Positions 41,077 to 49,813 of a stretch of 50,921 bases of DNA are shown here, in pieces. Made by a program: the position numbers and the translations under genes. The DNA comes from Anaerolineae bacterium (GTDB taxonomy: Bacteria; Chloroflexota; Anaerolineae; SpSt-600). The number at the start of each line of letters is the position of its first letter. The stretch's first letter is position 1. Below the pieces are notes generated by a model. That model had not been told where the DNA came from, searched no databases, and saw only the letters and a program-made list of their open reading frames with translations. The stretch lies in the NCBI GenBank assembly GCA_025062375.1, contig JANXAG010000001.1, forward strand, positions 1-50,921, written 5' to 3'.

Positions 41077-43587
41077 ATGTTTCCGGATTATGTGGTGGGG
41101 GATCTCTTCTCAAAACTGCAGGGAATTTTCCCGGCGGCTGAACCCATCCTGGCCCTTTACTGGCAGGAAAGAAACGGCTTTAGGGTTCTGACCCGGGGTG
41201 GGGAAAGGTGGGTGCCACTAGGGGAGGCGGGGGCAGAAGGATGGGTTTTGAAACTGCTTTCTTCAATTATAGTGAAGGATTGGAGGAAAGAAAGGGAAAC
41301 TTTGCCGGTGAGCTATTCCCTCCACGGAACCCCAGGAGCCTGGATGGCTACACCCCTGGTAGGCAAGGAAGGGCCCCTGGGGGTTCTATCCCTATCCAGC
41401 CCTTTACCTGGGGCCTTTGACGAACACCACCTCAGACTTCTTGAATCTTTTGCCTCTAACCTGACCCTGAGCCTTGAGAATGTTTTACTTAGCGAAAGGC
41501 TTCAAAAGCAGAGAAGAGGTTTTGAGCTTGTCCGGAAGATAAACCTTCAGATGGCTTCCGCCTCTGATCTCAAATCTCTGATTAAAGTAGCTCTGGATGG
41601 ACTTGTCAGGCTGTTTGGAGCCAGCGCTGGGTGGATAGACCTCCTTGAACAGGGGGCAATGGGAAGCCCGGAAGGGGTTGAATGGGCCAGAGGTTTCCTG
41701 GCTAAGGCTTTAGATAAAGGAGCTGCTGTAATAGCTGAAGAGTTAGGTTCAGGTTCTCCTTTCAGTTCTGTCCTTTCCCTCCCTCTGAAGAAAGGGTTTA
41801 AAAAGTTCGGAGCAATGGCTCTGGCCTTTTCCACGCCCCACTACTTCGATGAAATTGAACTTTACTTGGCTGAAGTTTTGGCCGAACAGATAGCACTGGC
41901 AGTGGAGAATTTCGCCCTCATTGGGGAAAAAGAGCAAAGAATCAGAGCTCTATCCCTCCTCAATGACCTAAGTAAAACTATCTCCTTGAGCCTCAACCTG
42001 GATGAGATAGAAATTACGGCGAGAAATTTCCTCAGCCGGACCTTTCCAGTTAAAGCCGGCGCCCTCTATCTGGAATCGGCAGGAGAAATGAAGCAGGTGG
42101 CACGCTGGGGGGAAGAACCAAAGCTGGTGGATTTTATCAGCCCTGGAATTATTGAGGAGCGTCTTGAAAGCTACAGCCCCTTTGAAATAACAGGACCCTA
42201 TGGTATGCCCACTTTTGTGGCCCCAATCCAGCTGGGCAACAAATCCATGGGTTTCATTTTGCTTATAGGCTACAAACTAAGCGAGGAAGAACAGCTCTTT
42301 TTGAGCTCAGCATGCAGCATTTTGGCAGGAGCTTTCCACAGGGCTTACCTCTCAAGGGAGATGGAAAACCGCCTGGCTGAAATGGTCACCCTCCATGCCA
42401 TATCTGAACAGGTAATGTTGAGCCTTGAGCTTCCAGTAGTCCTGGAAACCATTGTGGAAATAATAAAGCACGTGATGGATTGCCGTGCGGCCTGTATCTT
42501 CCTGCTGAACGAAGAAACCGGTTTGCTGGAGATCAGAGCTTCCAGTGGAATAACCTCTCGCTGGCGGACAGAGGCTAAACTTCGGGTTGGGGAAGGGATA
42601 AGCGGCAAAGTTGTCGCTCTTGGTCAGCCCATTTACGTTCCGGATACTTTGCTTGAACCCGATTTCATATTCTTTGATCGCTCAGTTCGCTCCATTTTGG
42701 TAGTGCCTCTGAAAGTAAGGGGCAAAGTAATTGGCACTTTGAGCGTTGACCATACCATCCCCAATGCCTTTACTTCTGACGATGAGAGGTTTCTGTCCAT
42801 TGTGGCTGTTCAGGCCGCAATCGCTATAGAGAATGCCACCCTCTACGAACGCATCAAGGAGAAAGCAGAAGCTCTTAAAAAGGCCTACGACGAAGTAAGT
42901 GAGCTGTCTCGTTTTAAGAGCGAACTTCTCCAGAACGTGTCCCACGAGCTTCGCTCCCCCCTTACCTTCATAAAGGGTTACGTGGAGCTCCTGAAGGAAA
43001 AGTCCATGGGTCCACTAACGCCCGAACAGGAAGAAGCCCTTGAGATAGTTTCCGAAAAAACGGACATCATGACCAGGCTTGTGGAAGAGATGATTGTCAT
43101 GCAGAAGTTGGAGAGGGAAAAGTTGAAGCTTGAGCCAGTTTCCCTGGAAGAAATCGCCCATCTGTCCGTTCGCTCTGCTACTTTCATGGCCCAGAGCGCT
43201 GGGATTGAATTTAAGATAGAAATACCTCCAGGTCTTCCCCCGGTGATGGGCGATAAAAGCCGGCTCATTCAGGTTTTTGACAACCTCATCAATAACGCTA
43301 TAAAATTCAGTCCCAACGGTGGGACTATAACAGTGCGCCTCAAAGACATGGGAGAGTATATCCAGGCGGAGGTAGAAGACACAGGTATAGGCATACCTGA
43401 GGATAAGCTGGATAAAATCTTTGAACGCTTTTATCAGGTAGATAGCTCTTCCAAGCGCCAGTTCGGAGGCATGGGGCTTGGCCTGGCCATAGTAAAAAGC
43501 ATAGTGGAGGCCCATGGTGGAAAGGTCTGGGCCAGGAGCAAACTGGGGAAAGGCAGCACTTTTTACTTCGTAATACCTAAGGCTTGA
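41077..43587 (+). CDS. Multi-GAF sensor histidine kinase
   Basis: 836 residues without a membrane segment. Four GAF-like domains in tandem: about 10-145 (degenerate), 150-285, 288-430 and 435-590. The last is the most canonical, with LHAISEQVM..LPVVLETIVE and VAVQAAIAIENATLYERI. A short coiled coil leads to HisKA with H623 in NVSHELRSPL, then HATPase: N-box with N736 (NLINNAIKF), DTGIGIPEDK, FERFYQVD and GMGLGLAIVK. The bound signal of the GAFs is unknown. No response regulator is in this cluster; the OmpR-type regulator at 12231 is a distant candidate. Confidence 0.92.
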   Translation: MFPDYVVGDLFSKLQGIFPAAEPILALYWQERNGFRVLTRGGERWVPLGEAGAEGWVLKLLSSIIVKDWRKERETLPVSYSLHGTPGAWMATPLVGKEGPLGVLSLSSPLPGAFDEHHLRLLESFASNLTLSLENVLLSERLQKQRRGFELVRKINLQMASASDLKSLIKVALDGLVRLFGASAGWIDLLEQGAMGSPEGVEWARGFLAKALDKGAAVIAEELGSGSPFSSVLSLPLKKGFKKFGAMALAFSTPHYFDEIELYLAEVLAEQIALAVENFALIGEKEQRIRALSLLNDLSKTISLSLNLDEIEITARNFLSRTFPVKAGALYLESAGEMKQVARWGEEPKLVDFISPGIIEERLESYSPFEITGPYGMPTFVAPIQLGNKSMGFILLIGYKLSEEEQLFLSSACSILAGAFHRAYLSREMENRLAEMVTLHAISEQVMLSLELPVVLETIVEIIKHVMDCRAACIFLLNEETGLLEIRASSGITSRWRTEAKLRVGEGISGKVVALGQPIYVPDTLLEPDFIFFDRSVRSILVVPLKVRGKVIGTLSVDHTIPNAFTSDDERFLSIVAVQAAIAIENATLYERIKEKAEALKKAYDEVSELSRFKSELLQNVSHELRSPLTFIKGYVELLKEKSMGPLTPEQEEALEIVSEKTDIMTRLVEEMIVMQKLEREKLKLEPVSLEEIAHLSVRSATFMAQSAGIEFKIEIPPGLPPVMGDKSRLIQVFDNLINNAIKFSPNGGTITVRLKDMGEYIQAEVEDTGIGIPEDKLDKIFERFYQVDSSSKRQFGGMGLGLAIVKSIVEAHGGKVWARSKLGKGSTFYFVIPKA

Positions 43588-43598
43588 GGAGGCTTATT

Positions 43599-44504
43599 AT
43601 GGCTATCACCACTTTCGGCCAGCTTATGGAGGAAGCACGCCGAAAAGGCCCCAAAATTGTAGCGATTGCTGCAGCCCATGAGGAAGAAGTCCTCCTGGCG
43701 GCCCAGGATGCGGAAAGGCTTGGCTTGGCTGAGTGCATCCTTGTGGGCGATCACTCTCTAATTCGTCGCATCGCTTCCGAGGAAGACATTGACTTGGGAC
43801 GCATGATGGTAATCCATGAACCTGATCCCATGTTAGCTGCCCGAAAGGTTATGGAGCTGGTCAGCCTTGGCCATGCCCAGCTGGCTATGAAAGGAAAGGT
43901 GGAAACAGGTCATTTCCTCAGGGCTGCTCTGGATAAAGAGATAGGCATAAGGATGGGGAAACTTCTGACCCACGTCGGAATATTTGAAATTCCCGGTTTT
44001 GACCGTCTTATCTTCATAAGCGATGCCGGCGTCGTGGTGGCACCTACCCTGGAAGAGAAAGTGGTCATAGTTCAGAATGCCATAGACGTGGCCCAGGCTC
44101 TGGGAATAGAATGCCCTAAAGTGGCTATTCTGGCTGCTACGGAAATGGTGAACCCCAAGATCCCCTCTACCCTTGATGCAGCTAACCTTTCTAAAATGGC
44201 CGACAGAGGCCAGATAAAAGGGGGAATAGTGGATGGCCCTCTGGCTTTGGATAACGCAATAAGTGAGGAATCGGCTAGGATAAAGGGAATCCAGAGCCCT
44301 GTTGCAGGCAAGGCCGATATCCTCATTACCCCGGATATAGAGGCAGGGAACGTCCTGGCCAAAGCTATAACTTATTTTGCCGGGGGAAAAATGGCCGGCG
44401 TAGTAGTCGGAGGTAAATGCCCACTGATAGTGGCTTCTCGCTCCGACCCGCATGAGACCAAGCTCATATCTATAGCTCTGGGGGTCCTTTTAGCTCCAGC
44501 TTAA
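43599..44504 (+). CDS. ptb: Phosphate acetyl/butyryltransferase family protein (first copy)
   Basis: 301 residues from the ATG at 43599 (SD GGAGG); five further codons upstream are unlikely. Landmarks: ITTFGQLMEEA at the N terminus, FISDAGVVVAPTLEEKV, VAILAATEMVNPKIPST, IKGGIVDGPLALDNA and DIEAGNVLAKA. This is the PTA_PTB family that swaps phosphate and CoA on short acyl groups. The length and MVNPK motif fit Ptb rather than Pta. No acyl kinase is in the window. A close paralogue lies two genes downstream. Confidence 0.87.
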   Translation: MAITTFGQLMEEARRKGPKIVAIAAAHEEEVLLAAQDAERLGLAECILVGDHSLIRRIASEEDIDLGRMMVIHEPDPMLAARKVMELVSLGHAQLAMKGKVETGHFLRAALDKEIGIRMGKLLTHVGIFEIPGFDRLIFISDAGVVVAPTLEEKVVIVQNAIDVAQALGIECPKVAILAATEMVNPKIPSTLDAANLSKMADRGQIKGGIVDGPLALDNAISEESARIKGIQSPVAGKADILITPDIEAGNVLAKAITYFAGGKMAGVVVGGKCPLIVASRSDPHETKLISIALGVLLAPA

Positions 44505-44514
44505 TGAGGAAGCC

Positions 44515-45600
44515 ATGTTCTTTCCTCAGCTCAGAGAAAAAATAAAGCAGTTCCCCAAAGTAGATCTGCACCGCCACTTGGAGGGCTCTATCCGTTTTTC
44601 CACCATAGTGGAGATAGCCACGCGAGAACAAATCCCTCTGCCTACACGCGATCCAGAAGAACTCCGGCGTTATGTCCAGGTGAACGAGCGGGAAACACCG
44701 GATTACCATGCTTTTCTAGAAAAATTCCGAATTCTAAGGCGCATTTATTCCAGCCGGGAAACAATCCAGAGGATCGCCTACGAAGCTGTTGTAGACGCTG
44801 CCGAGGATAACGTCCGTTATTTGGAATTGAGGTTTAATCCCTTAGCTTTAGCTCAAATGCAGGGTTTCCCAATCCGGAAGGTCAGCGAATGGGTCATTGA
44901 AGCGGGTCTGAAGGCTGCTGAAGAGAGGAAAATTCGCCTCAATTTCCTCATAACTATAACGAGGGATACTGATCTGGATACGGCGAAGGAGTTAGTCCAA
45001 CTGGCTCTGGAACTCAGGGGTAAGAGAGTGGTGGGGCTGGACTTGGCAGGCGATGAAGTTAACTACAGAGCTTACCCTTTCGCCTCCCTTTTCAGGGAGG
45101 CACGTCGCAAAGGCCTTGGCATAACCATTCACGCTGGAGAAGTTACCGGGCCAGGAAGCATATACGAAGCAGTGGAAATCCTGGGGGCTCACAGGATCGG
45201 CCATGGAGTCAAAGCCATTGAAGATGTGAACGTTCTGGACCTACTTATGTTCAAAAAAGTTGTGTTAGAAATGTGCCTGACCAGCAACCTTCAAACGGGC
45301 GCCGTCAAAAGGCTTGAGGAGCATCCATTTATGGCCCTCTTCCGCCTCGGAGTTTTTGTAACTTTAAATACCGATGACCCTGGAATTTCCGGCACAAGCT
45401 TGACCGATGAATATTTGCTGGCTCTCAGGGGATTGAAGATAACGCAGGAAGAGCTTCTGGCGGTAATCAGGAACGGCATTTTGGGAGCTTTTATCTCCCC
45501 CGCAGAAAAAATAAAGCTGGCAGAAGGCTTCAACCGGGAATTCCAGAAGTTTAACCTTCCCTCTATGCCCAAAGAAGAGGAGGTGTGGATATGGCCATAA
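44515..45600 (+). CDS. add: Adenosine deaminase
   Basis: 361 residues. Metal and catalytic motifs: KVDLHRHLEGSIR (HxH), GITIHAGEV (His and catalytic Glu region), GAHRIGHGV, and LNTDDPGISG (aspartates). It deaminates adenosine to inosine in purine salvage; related adenine or aminofutalosine deaminases cannot be excluded. It lies between two phosphate-butyryltransferase paralogues, 10 bases after the first and overlapping the second by 10 bases. Confidence 0.92.
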   Translation: MFFPQLREKIKQFPKVDLHRHLEGSIRFSTIVEIATREQIPLPTRDPEELRRYVQVNERETPDYHAFLEKFRILRRIYSSRETIQRIAYEAVVDAAEDNVRYLELRFNPLALAQMQGFPIRKVSEWVIEAGLKAAEERKIRLNFLITITRDTDLDTAKELVQLALELRGKRVVGLDLAGDEVNYRAYPFASLFREARRKGLGITIHAGEVTGPGSIYEAVEILGAHRIGHGVKAIEDVNVLDLLMFKKVVLEMCLTSNLQTGAVKRLEEHPFMALFRLGVFVTLNTDDPGISGTSLTDEYLLALRGLKITQEELLAVIRNGILGAFISPAEKIKLAEGFNREFQKFNLPSMPKEEEVWIWP

Positions 45601-46493
45601 GGAATTTCGCTCAGCTTGTAGAGGCAGCCAAAACACGAGGTCCTAAACGCTTAGCCATTGCTTTTTCCCATGAACCAGCTACAATCATAGCGGCGCGAAA
45701 AGCTTACGATGAAGGGATCGCTATCCCCATCCTTATGGGAGAGGTGAAGCTCATAAGGGAAATTGCTGCTCGCGAGGGGGTTAACCTTAACGATTTTGAG
45801 CTTGTTCAGGAGAGCAACGAACGGGAAGCTTGTGCTCGGGTGGTGGAAATGGCCAGAACTGGCCAGGTAGACCTTATAATGAACGGTCTGGCTCAGCCGG
45901 GCCACCTTTTAAGAGCGGCTCTGGACAGAGAAAAAGGCCTCCGCACCGGGAAATTGGTCACTGATGTAAGCATCTTCGAGATCCCGGGCTGGGACAAGTT
46001 GCTATTCATAAGCGATATAGGGGTGGTGGTTTCCCCCACCCTGGAACAGAAAGTGGAGATTGTCCAGAATGCCATAGATGTGGCGCATGCCCTTGGAATA
46101 GAATGCCCCAAAGTGGCCATTCTGGCGGCCACAGAGATGGTAAACCCTAAAATTCCCGTCAGCATGGATGCAGCTAACCTAGCCAAGATGGCCCAACGCG
46201 GACAGATAAAAGGCGGGATAGTGGATGGACCTCTGGCTTTGGACAATGCTATCTCCTCTCGTTCAGCTGAAATAAAAGGCATAAAAAGCGATGTAGCCGG
46301 CGACGCTGACATCATAATCGCTCCTGACATAGAAGCCGGCAATATCCTGGCCAAAGCTATAATCTACTTTGCTCGGGGCAAAATGGCAGGGGTTGCAGTG
46401 GGGGCTAAATGTCCCCTGGTCCTTCCATCCCGGGCCGATCCCCCTGAAACCAAGTTCGTATCCATAGCTTTCGGGGTATACCTGGCTTCATAA
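45591..46493 (+). CDS. ptb: Phosphate acetyl/butyryltransferase family protein (second copy)
   Basis: 300 residues from the ATG at 45591 (SD GAGGAGGTG; the GTG at 45585 is too close). Same architecture as the copy at 43599, with long identical stretches such as ALGIECPKVAILAATEMVNP and GQIKGGIVDGPLALDNA. The N-terminal third differs more (IRNFAQLVEAAKTRGPKRLAI). A local duplication followed by divergence is likely. It overlaps the convergent hydrolase gene by 6 bases. Confidence 0.87.
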   Translation: MAIRNFAQLVEAAKTRGPKRLAIAFSHEPATIIAARKAYDEGIAIPILMGEVKLIREIAAREGVNLNDFELVQESNEREACARVVEMARTGQVDLIMNGLAQPGHLLRAALDREKGLRTGKLVTDVSIFEIPGWDKLLFISDIGVVVSPTLEQKVEIVQNAIDVAHALGIECPKVAILAATEMVNPKIPVSMDAANLAKMAQRGQIKGGIVDGPLALDNAISSRSAEIKGIKSDVAGDADIIIAPDIEAGNILAKAIIYFARGKMAGVAVGAKCPLVLPSRADPPETKFVSIAFGVYLAS

Positions 46494-47114
46494 GTTGACC
46501 AGGAAGGGGTTATGAGTTTTCTCTTGGCCAATAGTTGTGGAGGGACCATGCCCGGGATAAACGATGGTTTCGTCGGGCAGGGTGAGGAGTTTGTTCTGAA
46601 TGGAGTCCATGAGAACGTGGTAATCTCCGCCGGGGAAATCCCAACGCCCGATACCCATGTAAAAGAGCACATCACCACTGAAAAGGATGTTCTCTTCCGG
46701 GGAATAAAGGGATATACTTCCCGGGGAATGGCCGGGAGTGTGGAGGACCCTGAGGTAAGCTTTGCCGATTTTTACCACATCTCCTTCCTGAAGGTACAGA
46801 TCCGGAGGAGGACTTGAGGCGATAAGCCCTAAGAAAAGTAGCCCGCCTCCTTTTCGCAATAGATTTTCGTCCTCTTTGTGGATGGCGAGAGAGGCGCCAG
46901 TGGCTTCAATAATGTTTTTATTGGCCATTATGTGGTCAAAATGGCCATGGGTGTTTATCACCAGAGATATTTTAACCCCAAGTTTATCTACTACCCTGAG
47001 GATTTTTCCCGCATCCCCTCCGGGGTCAATTATCACCCCTTTGCCGTTGAGCTCGTCGGCAACAACATAACAGTTGGTTTGAAGTGGACCCACTGTGATG
47101 CGTTCTACAATCAT
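46488..47114 (-). CDS. Metallo-beta-lactamase-fold hydrolase (glyoxalase II-like)
   Basis: 208 residues with all metal ligands: NTHGHFDHIM (HxHxDH), HTPGHSPGS, FSGDVLF and YPGHGP. The N terminus (ERITVGPLQTNCYVVAD) is that of YcbL/GloB-type hydrolases, which open thioesters such as S-lactoylglutathione or related thiols. It lacks the C-terminal helical domain of true GloB. Its own promoter lies upstream. Confidence 0.9.
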   Translation of the reverse strand: MIVERITVGPLQTNCYVVADELNGKGVIIDPGGDAGKILRVVDKLGVKISLVINTHGHFDHIMANKNIIEATGASLAIHKEDENLLRKGGGLLFLGLIASSPPPDLYLQEGDVVKIGKAYLRVLHTPGHSPGSISLYSPEENILFSGDVLFYMGIGRWDFPGGDYHVLMDSIQNKLLTLPDETIVYPGHGPSTTIGQEKTHNPFLVNL

Positions 47115-47139
47115 GGAACCCCTCCTTTCTTGGGGTAGG

Positions 47140-47168
47140 AGTTTAGCACAAAAGTAGCGAACTGTCCA
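47140..47168 (-). promoter_or_regulatory. Promoter of the glyoxalase II-like gene
   Basis: Minus strand TGGACA (47163-47168), 17-base spacer, TAAACT (47140-47145), about 25 bases upstream of the start. The remaining gap to 47342 contains a short direct repeat (AAAATTGG twice, about 47206-47224) and no gene. Confidence 0.55.
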
Positions 47169-47342
47169 GAACTGAAGCCGGGAAAAAACCTCTCCAAAGG
47201 CGGGAAAATTGGTGATAAAATTGGCAACGCTTTTGCTTCGGAGACCTGGGGGTGCGTTAAATCAGTCACGGCTGGGTCTAAAGCTTGGGCCTGGAAAGAT
47301 AGGGCAAACTCGAAAAGGGCAGCCGAGGGTCAGGAGGTAAAA

Positions 47343-48086
47343 ATGAGAAGAAACAAAAACCTTTTACTCTTAATCGTGGGTGCTATTGGCCTTCTGGGGA
47401 TAGGATTCATCTGCGGTTTCCTTGCAGGGTTGGGAGTTTCTCTTCTGCCCAGCGGGCCTTTCCCGGTTCCGGTTCAAACCCCTACACCTTCTTTCCCTCC
47501 CCTGCCTCCTGAGGGTTTCTGCGTGCCGAAGACCGCAGCCCAGGAAGCTTTAGCGGTCGCCGTTCTGGACGGAGATACCATTGATGTGAGCTTGGAAGGA
47601 AAAATTTATAGAGTTCGCTACATAGGAATAGATGCCCCTGAAGCCGATGAGCCCTTGTTCCGGGAAGCAACTCAGGCTAATGCTTCTATGGTTCTCAACA
47701 AAAAACTGATTTTGGTCAGGGATGTATCTGAGACCGACCGACATGGGAGATTGCTCCGGTATGTTTTTGCAGACGGAGTTTTTGTCAATTATGCTCTGGT
47801 CAAGAATGGCTATGCAAAGGCTCTAACTTACCCGCCCGATGTCTCGTGCGCTAATTTGTTCCTTGAGGCCGAAAGAGAAGCGCGCGAAGCAAACCTTGGC
47901 CTATGGAAGGAAGCAACCCCCACCCCTGTCGCTTCCGCTTGCGATCCTTCTTATCCTGAGGTTTGCATTCCTTCCCCACCACCGGACTTAGACTGTAAAG
48001 ATATTCCTCACAGGCGCTTCAAAGTCCTTCCTCCCGATCCTCATCACTTTGATCTGGATAAGGATGGCATAGGGTGTGAACGGTAG
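47343..48086 (+). CDS. Membrane-anchored thermonuclease (SNase) with C-terminal excalibur domain
   Basis: 247 residues. A single N-terminal helix (about 8-36) should anchor or export the protein. A Pro-rich linker leads to an SNase domain (about 65-195) with VLDGDTIDV, VRYIGIDAPE and TDRHGRLLRYVFADG; the two arginines and acidic residues of the active site appear present. After a second Pro-rich linker comes an excalibur calcium-binding motif (DLDCKDI, DLDKDGIGCE). It probably degrades extracellular nucleic acids. SD GGAGG. It ends 2 bases from the convergent polX. Confidence 0.92.
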   Translation: MRRNKNLLLLIVGAIGLLGIGFICGFLAGLGVSLLPSGPFPVPVQTPTPSFPPLPPEGFCVPKTAAQEALAVAVLDGDTIDVSLEGKIYRVRYIGIDAPEADEPLFREATQANASMVLNKKLILVRDVSETDRHGRLLRYVFADGVFVNYALVKNGYAKALTYPPDVSCANLFLEAEREAREANLGLWKEATPTPVASACDPSYPEVCIPSPPPDLDCKDIPHRRFKVLPPDPHHFDLDKDGIGCER

Positions 48087-48088
48087 CT

Positions 48089-49813
48089 CTAATGGCGGCG
48101 GTTTCTCTTCAATGTTCTGAGGAACTCCTCCAACGGGAGTGTGTTGACCACATCTTTCGGTTCAGCCCAACCGCGGCGAGCCATTGCTACTCCGAATTCA
48201 AGGGCATCAAGGCCATAGAGGTTATGAGCATCGCTGTCTATGGCCAGTTTTATCCCCATTTCCACAGCCCGGCGGATGTAAACATCATCCAGGTCAAGCC
48301 TATCAGGGGTGCCATCTACCTCCAGGATGGTCCCCGTCTCCCTGGCTACTTTTAAGACTTCGTCCATATCCACAGCGCTTTCTTCTCTCTGACCCAGGAT
48401 GCGTCCCGAGGGATGACCTATTATATCAACGTAAGGGTTGCGCATAGCGTTTATAACTCTGGCCGTAATGCGTTCTTTTTCCTGCCTCAGCCCTGTATGA
48501 ATGGAGGCGATGACTAAATCCAGTGAAGCTAACACTTCATCGGGATAATCGAGGGAACCATCAGCCCTAATTTCCACTTCGGCGCCTTGCAAAAGCTTAA
48601 AATCATTCCAGCGTTCGTTGAGTTTCTGGATGATGGCCCTTTGTTCCATAAGCTTTTCAGGGCTGAGGCCCCTGGCGATCCCAAGCCCGTGGCTGTGGTC
48701 GGATATAACCAGGTATTGATAGCCCCGACGACGGGCAGCCTCGGCTATCTCTTCAATAGATGAAGCTCCGTCGCTCCAGTTAGTGTGAACATGGAGATCG
48801 CCCTTTATATCTCCGAGCTCTATAAGGCGCGGAAGCCTTTTTTCTCTAGCTGCTTCAATCTCCCCTCTGTTTTCCCGCAGTTCAGGCGGAATCCATTCCA
48901 GACCTAAAATCCGATAGACATCTTCCTCCTCTGGGCAAAGGATTTCCTCTTCACCACGCTTAAAGCCGTATTCGCTCAGGCTGAGGCCCATTTCCAGAGC
49001 TATCCCTCTCAAAGCTACGTTGTGCTCTTTAGAGCCAGTGAAGTATTGAAGGAGCGAGCCATATCTCTCAGGTGGGAGAACTCTCAGGTCCACCTGAAGG
49101 CCGTTGTGGAGAAAAACCGTGGATTTGGTGGGTCCTTTCATGGAAACCTCGGCGACGTGGGGCAAGCGAGTGAAAGTTTCTATAACCTCCTCTGGTCTGT
49201 AGGATGAAGCCAGAATATCAATATCCCCTATGGTGGCTTTCATGCGGCGGAGGCTTCCAGCAGCGGTAACCTTTAAAGCATGAGGGGTGGCGTCCATGAT
49301 AGCCTGGATTATTTCCCTGGCCACGGGGAGGGCCGTAGCCAGGGGAATGCGCTCTGAACGCCGGTAAAGAGCTTCAATCCCGGCTAAAATTTTGGCTTCA
49401 GATTTAACCCCGAGGCCCGGAAGGGTCCGGAGTTTGCCCTCCCTGGCGGCCCTCTCCAGTTCAGGGATGGAGGTTATCCCCAGTTTTTCCCACACAAGCT
49501 TGGCTGTTTTTGGCCCTACTTCCGGAACCTGAAGCAGACTTACCACACCCGGTGGTATTTCTTCCTTAAGCTCCTCGTAATAACTCATTTTCCCGGTGCG
49601 GAAAAGTTCATCCAGTTTCTCCGCCAGGGACTTGCCCACCCCTGGAATTTCGGTGAGTTTGCCTTCTCGCCAGACATCCTCAATATCGCGGCCCAGATAT
49701 TCAATGTTATCGGCGGCTCTCCGGTAGGCCAGGGCCTTGTAGACGATTTCCCCCTTTATCTCCAGCATGTCGGCTATACGCCTCAAAATCTCCGCTACTT
49801 CTTTATTGGTCAC
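48089..49813 (-). CDS. polX: Family X DNA polymerase with PHP domain (PolX)
   Basis: About 574 residues from a GTG at 49813 giving VTNKEVAEILRRIADMLEIKGE, the usual PolX N terminus. The frame extends 21 codons upstream inside the neighbouring gene and was not used. Parts: 8-kDa and helix-hairpin-helix region (1-150, PGVGKSLAEKL; VPEVGPKTA), polymerase beta-like core with GSLRRMKATIGDIDIL (metal-binding aspartates), and C-terminal PHP phosphoesterase with GDLHVHTNWSDG and VISDHSHG. It fills short gaps in base-excision repair and can trim 3' ends. Its start overlaps the glycosyltransferase stop by 4 bases (GTGA), implying coupling. Confidence 0.93.
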   Translation of the reverse strand: MTNKEVAEILRRIADMLEIKGEIVYKALAYRRAADNIEYLGRDIEDVWREGKLTEIPGVGKSLAEKLDELFRTGKMSYYEELKEEIPPGVVSLLQVPEVGPKTAKLVWEKLGITSIPELERAAREGKLRTLPGLGVKSEAKILAGIEALYRRSERIPLATALPVAREIIQAIMDATPHALKVTAAGSLRRMKATIGDIDILASSYRPEEVIETFTRLPHVAEVSMKGPTKSTVFLHNGLQVDLRVLPPERYGSLLQYFTGSKEHNVALRGIALEMGLSLSEYGFKRGEEEILCPEEEDVYRILGLEWIPPELRENRGEIEAAREKRLPRLIELGDIKGDLHVHTNWSDGASSIEEIAEAARRRGYQYLVISDHSHGLGIARGLSPEKLMEQRAIIQKLNERWNDFKLLQGAEVEIRADGSLDYPDEVLASLDLVIASIHTGLRQEKERITARVINAMRNPYVDIIGHPSGRILGQREESAVDMDEVLKVARETGTILEVDGTPDRLDLDDVYIRRAVEMGIKLAIDSDAHNLYGLDALEFGVAMARRGWAEPKDVVNTLPLEEFLRTLKRNRRH

